Source: an uncultured Colwellia sp.
Lineage (GTDB): Bacteria > Pseudomonadota > Gammaproteobacteria > Enterobacterales > Alteromonadaceae
Direction of reading: 5' to 3'
Assembly (NCBI GenBank): GCA_913058245.1
Contig: CAJXQJ010000007.1
Span: 62,001-126,000, forward strand
Length of the DNA stretch: 64,000 bases
The notes beneath the pieces are model-generated. The model searched no databases. It worked only from the letters and a program-made list of their open reading frames with translations, and was not told where the DNA came from. The position numbers and the translations under genes are program-made. Every line of letters begins with the position of its first letter. Within the stretch, counting starts at the first letter, position 1. Shown here one piece after another: positions 57,041-64,000 of the stretch.

Positions 57041-59041
57041 GTGCAAATTGATGTTAAGGGTAAAGTTAATAATCTCATATTATCACCGAGTGATCGTCTT
57101 GTTCCTGTTTTTGAGGCAATAGTAAACTCTATTCAAGCCACAAGTAAAAAAGCAAAAGCAGAGTTGACAGTAAAAGCTATTAGGCAAAATACTCAAAACG
57201 TTTTAAACGTGGAAGATAATAGCTATCAACAGATAGAATCTTTTGAAATAATTGATTCGGGTGAAGGCTTTAATAATGCAAATTACCAGTCATTCAAAAC
57301 CGCTGAATCAACCTTTAAATCGAGCTTGGGTTGTAAGGGGGTTGGTCGTTTTACATGGTTAAAAGCCTTTGAAACGGTTCTTGTCGAAAGTGTTTACAAC
57401 GAAGGTAACTCAAAGAAAAAATTAACTTTTGGTTTTTCCGTTGACGATGTAGATTTCAATAGTGAAGATATAATTGACGCTAAATCTTCTGATAAATTAA
57501 TAACGAAGGTTAGCTTAAAAACTGTTCAAGAACCTTATCGTAGTCGTTTACCTAAAACGTTGGATGCTATTGCATCTGAAATTATTGAACATTGTCTAAT
57601 TTACTTTCTTGAAGGGCAGATTAAAAGTTTTAAACTACAAGATGATTGTGGTGAAGAAGTTGATTTGTTGATTCTTTTCAATACCACTTACTCTCATGAT
57701 ATTGAGAAAAAAGAATTTAGTATTGGATCTAACTTGTTCAAAGCTCATTTCTTCAAGAACGTAAAAGTCAGTAAACAAAAAAACCATAAAGTGTTTTTGT
57801 GTGCTGATTCGCGCTCTGTAAAAGGTTGCACTTTAAAAGAGTATCAAGAAAATATTCCACCAATGTTTGAAGATACTGATGGGACTAAGTTTAATTATTC
57901 GATCTATGTTACATCCCCATACCTCGATACATATGTAAACCAAGAACGAACAGCTTTTAGGATTGCAGATAAAACAGATTTATGTGATGAAGATGAAAAT
58001 TCCCCAGCAATAAATACTATTATTATAGAGTTGATGGTTTTTGGTAATGAGGTATTTGAACCATTCTTAGAACCGATGTTTATAAAACATCGTGAAATGA
58101 TTGAAAGATATGTAAATCATAATGGTTATGAATATCGACATATAATAAAAAATCGTCCTTGTTGGCTTAAAAAAATACCTTTCGACTTATCGGATGAAAA
58201 ACTTGATATTGAGCTGCACAAATTAACCCGTAATTATGAAATGGAGTTAAAAAATGAAGCTCATCGTATAAAAGATGAACTCAAGCATAGTAAGGTTAAA
58301 GATTACTCTGCTTACAAAGAAGCTTTGCAAAGATATGCTGGTGATCTTAACGAAATAGGTAAGTCAAACCTTGCAAAGTATATAGTCCATCGCAAAGCTG
58401 TAATTGACGCTTTAGAATTTAGTTTGGAATTTCAAGAGAATGATAAATACGCTCTTGAAGATACTGTTCACGACATTATTATGCCTATTCGCTCTACCAG
58501 TGATGATGTGCAAGAAAACAATTTATGGCTGATTGATGAGCGTATGGCTTACCATAAGCACTTAGTATCAGATAAGTCATTCAAATCGGTTACTGATATT
58601 GACTCTAAAGAACGTCCAGATTTATTAGTTTTCAATAATCCTGTGGTATATGGAGATAATAGGCGTGAAACGTCTACAGCTATTATTATAGAGTTTAAAC
58701 GCCCTATGCGAGATAACTATAAGGGTAACGACAATCCAATAGATCAAGTTACTGGTTATATTTTGAAGTTGCGTAAGCGTGATCTGATTAAAGATGATAG
58801 AGGTAGAGAGATCTATCTTGATAAGAGAATCCCTGTCTACTGCTATGTGATTTGTGATTTAACATCTTCAATTCGAGAAATTTTGGAAATTAGAAACTAT
58901 AAGCCACTTTTAGATAATCAAGGCTATATATTCTATAACGATAACCTTAATGCTGTTATTGAGGTTATTTCATTTGATAAACTTTTAAGTGATGCAAAAA
59001 AGCGGAACAAAATTTTATTTAAAAAACTAAATCTAGAATAG
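57041..59041 (+). CDS. GHKL (Hsp90-like) ATPase with C-terminal nuclease-like domain
   Basis: 666 residues, GTG start with ATAAGGAAT upstream. The N-terminal ATPase shows E25 and N29 (VFEAIVNSIQA), the D72-S-G-E-G76 box and G97-CKGVGRF. These are the ATP-binding elements of the Hsp90/MutL/MORC group. A helical middle (about 370-480) leads to a C-terminal segment with R-P-D527 and E551-F-K553 (AIIIEFKRP), plus a Gln/Tyr helix. This pattern resembles a PD-(D/E)xK nuclease. It is probably an ATP-gated clamp with nuclease activity. It is not a known type III R-M component, yet it is co-oriented and closely spaced with res. Confidence 0.7.
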   Translation: MQIDVKGKVNNLILSPSDRLVPVFEAIVNSIQATSKKAKAELTVKAIRQNTQNVLNVEDNSYQQIESFEIIDSGEGFNNANYQSFKTAESTFKSSLGCKGVGRFTWLKAFETVLVESVYNEGNSKKKLTFGFSVDDVDFNSEDIIDAKSSDKLITKVSLKTVQEPYRSRLPKTLDAIASEIIEHCLIYFLEGQIKSFKLQDDCGEEVDLLILFNTTYSHDIEKKEFSIGSNLFKAHFFKNVKVSKQKNHKVFLCADSRSVKGCTLKEYQENIPPMFEDTDGTKFNYSIYVTSPYLDTYVNQERTAFRIADKTDLCDEDENSPAINTIIIELMVFGNEVFEPFLEPMFIKHREMIERYVNHNGYEYRHIIKNRPCWLKKIPFDLSDEKLDIELHKLTRNYEMELKNEAHRIKDELKHSKVKDYSAYKEALQRYAGDLNEIGKSNLAKYIVHRKAVIDALEFSLEFQENDKYALEDTVHDIIMPIRSTSDDVQENNLWLIDERMAYHKHLVSDKSFKSVTDIDSKERPDLLVFNNPVVYGDNRRETSTAIIIEFKRPMRDNYKGNDNPIDQVTGYILKLRKRDLIKDDRGREIYLDKRIPVYCYVICDLTSSIREILEIRNYKPLLDNQGYIFYNDNLNAVIEVISFDKLLSDAKKRNKILFKKLNLE

Positions 59042-59131
59042 TTTTAATAATAAATACTACAGATAGGAACAAGGAGAGTTAATACCCCCTTTTTTTTATT
59101 AACTTTGACTGATAATTTTAAGCACTATTCT

Positions 59132-60139
59132 ATGCAAAATACAGCACTAAAATCAAAGAAAGTTTCTAAATCAGATATAGCAACTCCCTTAGAATTAGTG
59201 AAATTTATATCTGAAATTGTTAGCTCTGTTATCCCAAAAGATAAAATTAGAACTATTTTAGATCCATGTTCTGGCTTAGAAAACCGTCTAACTCATTATT
59301 TTCCTGATACTAATGTGATCAGTTATGAAAAGAAGTTAGGTAAAGATTTTTTTGATGCTAAAAAAGAAGATTGTACTGACGTTGATCTTGTTCTGGTTAA
59401 CCCACCATTTAATAATGAAGTTAAGCATAAAAAAACGTTTTTACCTGAAGAATTTTTAAGAAAAATAATAGAAGTTGTTCCTGCTAATACCCCTATTGTA
59501 ATGATCGTTCCTTCTGGCTTTAGACAAAATGTTAGAAAACGATCCAAAAGACTATTATTTTTGTCGACACTTGAAATAAGTAGTATCGTTTCGCTAGGTT
59601 TAGATGTTTTTGAAGATGATGGAATATTATTTCACACAGAAATATTATTTATTGGAACGGGGTATTTTTCAAAGTTAAAACCCCATTACACTTATCATCA
59701 AAACACAGTAATAAAAAAACCACCTGAAAACTTACAAGATTTTCAATGCAAACTTTTAAAGTTTATAGGGATTGATTCAGGTTTATTATCAGTGATGAGA
59801 AATATTGTTTTTTCATTATCATTACAAGAAAGGGCAGGACAATTATTAGCAGCATTAATTTATAAGTTAGATTCAAATAACAAATTTATAATTAATTCAG
59901 ATTCAAGATCTGAACTAGCAATGTTAATTGATACATCACCACAAGTTATCACTAATCAAATTAAAGCTCTTGTTGATAGCCACTTAATAACAAAAGTTGC
60001 CAGAGGCACATATTATTATAATTTATTATCACCAGAAAATATTCGAAAAATAATTACACAAGATTTTGATTCAATATCTGTGGAACTGAAATTTTATAAA
60101 AATGATGTTAATCCTAAATCTTTAATTATTATTGATTAA
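59132..60139 (+). CDS. DNA-methyltransferase-like protein with C-terminal winged helix
   Basis: 335 residues from ATG 59132; an in-frame TTG at 59105 would add nine. Neither has a close ribosome-binding site: AAGGAG at 59071-59076 is too far away. The N-terminal Rossmann-like part has LDPCSGLENRL (motif I) and the catalytic VNPPFN with N90-P-P-F, as in N6-adenine/N4-cytosine methylases. The usual target-recognition domain is missing. Residues about 230-320 form a winged helix (SELAMLIDTSPQVITNQIKALVDSHLI) like RepL/MarR-type DNA binders. It could be a modification, decoy or regulatory enzyme of the neighbouring restriction system. Confidence 0.62.
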   Translation: MQNTALKSKKVSKSDIATPLELVKFISEIVSSVIPKDKIRTILDPCSGLENRLTHYFPDTNVISYEKKLGKDFFDAKKEDCTDVDLVLVNPPFNNEVKHKKTFLPEEFLRKIIEVVPANTPIVMIVPSGFRQNVRKRSKRLLFLSTLEISSIVSLGLDVFEDDGILFHTEILFIGTGYFSKLKPHYTYHQNTVIKKPPENLQDFQCKLLKFIGIDSGLLSVMRNIVFSLSLQERAGQLLAALIYKLDSNNKFIINSDSRSELAMLIDTSPQVITNQIKALVDSHLITKVARGTYYYNLLSPENIRKIITQDFDSISVELKFYKNDVNPKSLIIID

Positions 60140-60183
60140 AGGCTTTGGGCATAAAAAAAGATATTGAGATTAAGGGATTAATA

Positions 60184-61590
60184 ATGTCAAAAGTGAAAAC
60201 AGATATAGAATTAGCTAAATTATTTAGTGAAGAAATATATGAAAACTACAAGACAGCATTGGAGTTTTTACGAGAAAACCCAGATTATTCATTGTTAAAA
60301 TTCAGAAAAATTATTGAAAGTTTATGCGCTTTGATAGCGGATAAGTTCGTAGTTGAATTTAGTAGTGATAGCTTATTTGAGCTGATTAATACCCTTGAAA
60401 GGTCAGAAGTCATAAATAGAAATACAAAAAATCTTTTTCATGATTTACGTATTCTCTGTAATAACGGTGTACATGGTAATAATGTTAGTTCAACGAATGA
60501 CGATATCACTTTCATTGAAGAAGTTAAAAGTCTTTGTATAAAAAAAGCTGAGTCTGCAAGAAAGTTAATTGTTAAGCTATATGAAGATATCTATCTATTA
60601 CTAGGTTATGGGAAATCAATTTCGCAAGTTGAGTTGGTAGACTACAGCTTATATGAATTCAAACAATTAATCTTTGATGCAACCGTCAGTCTCACTTACC
60701 AAGCTAAGCTTAAAGCAGGAATTGCATATGAAACGATTGCTCAACAAGCAACAATCGGAATGCCCTTAGTTGTAGAAAATTCCTTTCAGTTGCATCATCA
60801 CGGCTTATTAAAATTAGCCGCTAGTCATTATTACACAGCTTTGAGGTTAAGTTTTGAAGAGTCACTCTATCGTTCAGACACTTCAAAAGCATATCTATAT
60901 TGTGATGTTGAATCATTATTTCGTTATGCGGTGATCGCTACTAGTGGTGTATTAGGCGAAGACAAATTTGATGAAGGTTTTAAGCTTGTTAAAATAGCAG
61001 CAGATAGGGGGTATAACGAAGCTATTGCTTTTTATGGTGCTTACTTATTCGATGAAGAACGTTTTGAAGAATCTAAAGACTATTTAACCAGAGCTATTAA
61101 AGTAGACTCCGCAATGGCTAACCGTTATTTATTTTATTTTTATACTGAAATCAAATTAGATAAAAATTTAGCAAAGAAACATCTTCAAAAAGCGATTGAA
61201 CTGGGATGTTGTGATTCTATTGGTGAGCTTGGTATTCTGTATCATAAAGGCTTTATTGTAGATAAAGATATTGATAAAGCAGAAGTTTTATTACTTGAGG
61301 CTATTGGAAAAGGAAGTTACGTAGCGAAACGGTATCATATTGTAGAGTTTAATGACCTTGTTGGTCAGATGCAGAAAGGAGCACAAGATTTTCTTGCTGA
61401 GTTTGATAAGGCTTTTGAACAAGTTCAAAACGAAATTGCTGAAGCAAAGCCTAAACCAATAAAAGCTGAAAAAATTAATAGAAATTCGTCTTGTCCTTGT
61501 GGTTCAAAAAAGAAGTACAAAAAATGCTGTGGTGGTAATATCGTTGAACTCAAGAAAGAAAATATAAAGCTAAATATATTTAGTCAATAA
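60184..61590 (+). CDS. DUF4145-like / SEL1-repeat / SEC-C zinc-motif protein
   Basis: About 468 residues. ATG 60184 has AAGGGA upstream; an earlier TTG at 60145 does not. The N-terminal about 120 residues resemble DUF4145 (SLLKFRKIIESLCALIADKF, then FHDLRILCNNGVHG), a domain often attached to restriction proteins. The middle contains SEL1/TPR-like repeats (about 270-410). The end is a SEC-C zinc motif, NRNSSCPCGSKKKYKKCCGG. Scaffold or nucleic-acid adaptor roles are plausible. It lies in the same tight run, 44 bp after the methylase-like gene. Confidence 0.7.
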   Translation: MSKVKTDIELAKLFSEEIYENYKTALEFLRENPDYSLLKFRKIIESLCALIADKFVVEFSSDSLFELINTLERSEVINRNTKNLFHDLRILCNNGVHGNNVSSTNDDITFIEEVKSLCIKKAESARKLIVKLYEDIYLLLGYGKSISQVELVDYSLYEFKQLIFDATVSLTYQAKLKAGIAYETIAQQATIGMPLVVENSFQLHHHGLLKLAASHYYTALRLSFEESLYRSDTSKAYLYCDVESLFRYAVIATSGVLGEDKFDEGFKLVKIAADRGYNEAIAFYGAYLFDEERFEESKDYLTRAIKVDSAMANRYLFYFYTEIKLDKNLAKKHLQKAIELGCCDSIGELGILYHKGFIVDKDIDKAEVLLLEAIGKGSYVAKRYHIVEFNDLVGQMQKGAQDFLAEFDKAFEQVQNEIAEAKPKPIKAEKINRNSSCPCGSKKKYKKCCGGNIVELKKENIKLNIFSQ

Positions 61591-61607
61591 ATTACAAGGA
61601 ATAAGTA

Positions 61608-62126
61608 ATGGTTAACAGATGTTCAATGACAGGTAGAGTGATAGAAGGCTCTGCTGATGCGGTATGGGATGATGGTGAATGGATTTCCTGGGAATGGATA
61701 AATGGTCAATTGCATGAACAGGAGTTAAAAGAACGTTACCCTGAAGCTGATATTGATCTGATACACATATTTGAAACTCTTGTTGATGACGCTTTTAACT
61801 ACAAACAAATTACGGGTAGATACTTACCTATTTTTGGTGAGTTAGGTGAGCTTTTTGCTGAAATTACTTTTGGTATAAAACGGCACAAGCCTAGAACCCA
61901 AGGATCTGATGGTAGATTGGGTAACGACTTTATTGAAATAAAGACAATTACACCAGAGAAAAGCAAAGAGAAAGTTAGCGTGAAAAGACAGGGTAATTTT
62001 AATAAGCTGTTGGTTGTTAAGATTAATGATGATTTCGAGTTTGAAGCTAGGATGTTGGATCGCAAAGATATGTCAAAAGGGGAAGGTAAATTAGCGACTG
62101 TTTCATGGTCATCAATGAAAAAATAG
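61608..62126 (+). CDS. Small PD-(D/E)xK-like nuclease domain protein
   Basis: 172 residues, not matched to a named family. The region GELGELFAEITFG (helix) is followed by GSD101...D107-F-I-E110-I-K112 and a basic VSVKRQGNFNKLLVVKI strand. This is the helix-acid-ExK-strand order of restriction-endonuclease folds. The N-terminus is Trp-rich (WDDGEWISWEWING). AAGGAATAAGTA gives a good start, 17 bp after the SEC-C gene. Likely the last gene of the cluster, and possibly its DNA-cutting effector. Confidence 0.55.
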   Translation: MVNRCSMTGRVIEGSADAVWDDGEWISWEWINGQLHEQELKERYPEADIDLIHIFETLVDDAFNYKQITGRYLPIFGELGELFAEITFGIKRHKPRTQGSDGRLGNDFIEIKTITPEKSKEKVSVKRQGNFNKLLVVKINDDFEFEARMLDRKDMSKGEGKLATVSWSSMKK

Positions 62127-62155
62127 TAGAGTACACAAAATGGAATATTAATCAT

Positions 62156-62518
62156 ATGAATTCATACAATGAAATAAAAGAGTTTATTTTATCAAAGCCA
62201 GAGGCCACTCTTGATTTTCCGTTTGGTGAAGATGTATCTGTTTTTAAAGTTAAGAATAAGATGTTCGCATTAATTGGTGAAAGAAATGACCTGATGATGT
62301 TAAACCTAAAGTGCGATCCTGATGAAGGAGCAGCTTTAAGGGATATCTATTCCTCCATCACAGAAGGTTATCACATGGATAAAAAACATTGGATTAGCGT
62401 CTATTTTGATAACAGCGTCCCTGAAAATGAAGTGAGAAGACTAATTGATAATTCTTATTTATTAGTAGTTAAAAAACTCCCTAAAAAAGCTCAAACATCA
62501 ATTTTAATAAAAATTTAG
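62156..62518 (+). CDS. yjbR: YjbR/MmcQ-family protein, complete copy
   Basis: 120 residues, the normal family length. It shows FPFGEDVSVFKVKNKMFAL, NLKCDPDEGAALRDIYSS, GYHMDKKHWISVYFDNSVPE and LIDNSYLLVVKKLP. It is a DNA-binding-type fold of unclear role in the family. It is related to, but clearly different from, the truncated copy at 42004. ATG 62156 begins the domain; the in-frame ATG at 62105 lies inside the nuclease gene. It follows the defence-like cluster by 29 bp. It could be the gene restored at the right end of the integrated element, or simply cargo. Confidence 0.8.
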   Translation: MNSYNEIKEFILSKPEATLDFPFGEDVSVFKVKNKMFALIGERNDLMMLNLKCDPDEGAALRDIYSSITEGYHMDKKHWISVYFDNSVPENEVRRLIDNSYLLVVKKLPKKAQTSILIKI

Positions 62519-62558
62519 CCTAATTATAGTTTTATGATATTTCTCTGATTATCTATGG

Positions 62559-62590
62559 CCATATTGACAGTGATGAAAGTATCAATATGG
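62559..62590. promoter_or_regulatory. Inverted repeat between yjbR and the next gene
   Basis: CCATATTGA (62559-62567) and TCAATATGG (62582-62590) form a perfect nine-base inverted repeat with a 14-base spacer. It lies 41 bp after yjbR and 153 bp before the next start. There is no T-run, so an operator is more likely than a terminator. Confidence 0.4.
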
Positions 62591-62742
62591 TAATTAGTAA
62601 CTTATTGAAGTAAATGTATTAACAAGCTATGGTTGTTTCCATCAATATTTTGGAGGCCAGTTGTCTTTTTTAGATGAAATCGGGCATTCTTCTTATAAAA
62701 GCTGTTAGGCATTCAGTCGTATATTTTAACAATGGAGTATTT

Positions 62743-63222
62743 ATGAAAGACTTACAAAAAATGATTCAAGACGCTGTAAAGAACTCAGGAGCTGATGAAT
62801 CTATCAGCACTGAGCTGGCAAGTAAGCTTGAAAGGGAATTGAATGAATTTGTAACTTTAAATAGCTTAAAAGCTAAACTTTCAGTTTTATTTGAATATGA
62901 AAAGAATTATTTAGAGTTAGTTAAAGAGTTCAAAGAAGAAATTAAATTTGCGAGTGGCATTCAAGAAGACTTAAGAAAAGAGCGTGCAAAGTTTTTCTCT
63001 GAAACACTAAAAGAGGTATCTTCAACTTTGACAGAATCTCAAGTTGAAAATAAAGTTGCTTCACAGTGGTTAAAGGAGCTTGTAGATAGCTATACAAAAA
63101 GCCTAGATTTAAGTGGCGGCCTTATAGAAGAGCACACTCTCGACATGATTGGTACTATTCGAGATAAAGCTAAAGACCAAAAGAATAATGTAGAAATTGC
63201 AAGCCAAAAGACGGATGCTTAA
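62743..63222 (+). CDS. Hypothetical coiled-coil protein, 159 residues
   Basis: Not recognised. Highly charged and helical, with a long coiled-coil run around residues 40-100 (LKAKLSVLFEYEKNYLELVKE...). GGAG 5 bp before ATG 62743 fixes the start; an upstream in-frame ATG at 62674 has no such site. First of three overlapping or closely spaced genes that look like one operon. Confidence 0.55.
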   Translation: MKDLQKMIQDAVKNSGADESISTELASKLERELNEFVTLNSLKAKLSVLFEYEKNYLELVKEFKEEIKFASGIQEDLRKERAKFFSETLKEVSSTLTESQVENKVASQWLKELVDSYTKSLDLSGGLIEEHTLDMIGTIRDKAKDQKNNVEIASQKTDA

Positions 63223-63688
63223 TAAGCAAGATTTACTGGGGGTTCTAGACTTGATGCGAAAAGCAAGGGGTGACTTAGTTTTACGTACAGCTCACGAATC
63301 TCCAGACTTATTTAGAAATTTTTTTGAATTTGAAAATGATTTTGATATGTTAAATTTGGCTTTTGAAAGAGAATTTAACTTATGGATAGATAAACATTTT
63401 GAAATGTTTGACAGTCATTTTAATCCTTCTGATTCACACAGCTCAATAACCCGTTTTAAAAGAGTTATGGTGGAGCTTGTAGAAAATAGAGTTATTAGGA
63501 CATCAACAACAAATGATTTAGCTAGTAAAGATTTTTGCATATCACTGCTATCAGAAAAAATTTCAATTCTTAATAATTTAATTGAAATATCTAAAAAAAA
63601 TGAAAAGCAGTATCAACGGCTTTTATATTCCTATCAAAAAGATAAAACTCTTTTCGATAGGGAGTTTAAGAAACTAATGGAGGAATAA
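63215..63688 (+). CDS. Hypothetical helical protein, 157 residues
   Basis: Not recognised. All-helical composition (FFEFENDFDMLNLAFEREFNLWIDKHFEMF; later coiled-coil IEISKKNEKQYQRLLYSYQK). The ATG at 63215 overlaps the previous gene's end by 8 bp, indicating translational coupling. The next gene begins 1 bp after its stop. Function unknown. Confidence 0.55.
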   Translation: MLNKQDLLGVLDLMRKARGDLVLRTAHESPDLFRNFFEFENDFDMLNLAFEREFNLWIDKHFEMFDSHFNPSDSHSSITRFKRVMVELVENRVIRTSTTNDLASKDFCISLLSEKISILNNLIEISKKNEKQYQRLLYSYQKDKTLFDREFKKLMEE

Positions 63689-63689
63689 T

Positions 63690-64000
63690 ATGAGTTGGCT
63701 AACTAAATTTGGCGGTGCTTTAGTTGATTGTATAAGTAAACCAATAGATGCTCTTTGTGAATGGGCAACAGAACCCTTAGAGGGGCGCAGACATGAAAGG
63801 AGTGAGAGTTCTAAATCTTCATCACATAGTCGTGATGTTGAGTTACAAGAATCCAGAATAAAAGCTGAGTCAGAAGCAAAAATCAATGAAAAAGAGGCTG
63901 AGGTTGATTTAGAAATAAAGCGAGTTAAGGGTATTGAGGTTGCTATTGCTGAAATTGCTGAATGGAAGAAAGATAAAGAATTTGAGCGAATGAAAAAAAC
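63690..64000 (+). CDS. Hypothetical protein, N-terminal part (runs off the window)
   Basis: 103 residues visible, no stop before the edge. It starts MSWLTKFGGALVDCISKPIDAL, an amphipathic or membrane-touching helix. A Ser/Arg-rich linker (RRHERSESSKSSSHSR) and a long, highly charged coiled coil (Glu/Lys heptads) follow. GGAGGAATAAT lies just upstream. It completes the three-gene operon as far as seen. No family recognised. Confidence 0.55.
   Translation, partial: MSWLTKFGGALVDCISKPIDALCEWATEPLEGRRHERSESSKSSSHSRDVELQESRIKAESEAKINEKEAEVDLEIKRVKGIEVAIAEIAEWKKDKEFERMKK

Noticed and set aside
59085-59097. The C5-T8 tract before the methylase-like gene as a phase-variation switch.
   Set aside because: No start codon of any kind lies upstream of it in a frame that slippage could join, so it cannot switch the reading frame. 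An effect on promoter spacing was not supported either.

Overview
The window reads as the chromosome of a marine gammaproteobacterium of the Alteromonadales, most likely Colwelliaceae (Colwellia/Thalassotalea-like). This is judged from gene order, protein similarity remembered from those genera, AT-rich coding and a PEP-CTERM protein. It has two parts: a conventional core from 1 to about 42.0 kb, and an AT-rich mobile/accessory region from about 42.25 kb to the right edge.

Core, left to right. rsgA-psd-GDPD run leftward, divergent from orn. A hot-dog thioesterase-like gene follows, then a locus of a 1209-residue membrane protein built like a hybrid sensor kinase, a DUF1289 protein and a receiver-TPR protein. 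The phosphotransfer residues I looked for are missing in that locus. Next is the classic queG / nnr-tsaE-amiB-mutL-miaA-hfq-hflX-hflK-hflC-yjeT-purA cluster (tRNA modification, peptidoglycan cleavage at division, mismatch repair, RNA chaperone, FtsH modulation, purine synthesis). After it come a short malic enzyme, a PAS/sigma-54 activator whose likely operators and a GG-N10-GC promoter point to ccoG, a VOC protein, and metJ / metB-metL with a visible MetJ-box array. A TorF-like porin, rpe-trpS, a trypsin-like protease/FHA membrane protein pair, feoAB behind a Fur-like box, and a PEP-CTERM secreted protein complete the core.

Accessory region. A yjbR/mmcQ gene breaks off at about codon 88, and a large serine recombinase begins about 50 bp further on. 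It is followed by plasmid-type functions: a MobV/Pre-like relaxase, a small membrane protein, a Rep initiator preceded by five ~22-bp-spaced iterons, and an ArdC-like antirestriction protein. Then come four small unrecognised genes, two of them behind near-identical 125-bp leaders that each hold a mini-ORF and a hairpin. Next is a tightly packed rightward run: type III restriction-modification mod and res, a GHKL ATPase fused to a nuclease-like domain, a DNA-methyltransferase-like/winged-helix protein, a DUF4145-like/SEL1/SEC-C protein, and a small PD-(D/E)xK-like nuclease. A complete second yjbR directly follows and may be the restored right junction of the element. Three further unrecognised genes, the last cut by the window edge, end the window.

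Interpretation. The most notable object is this plasmid-like integrative element: a serine recombinase in yjbR plus its own Rep/iterons and relaxase, carrying a six-gene cluster that looks like a type III R-M system extended by four associated genes. That extension is the best candidate for an undescribed (probably anti-phage) system. Its function is inference from domain content and context only.
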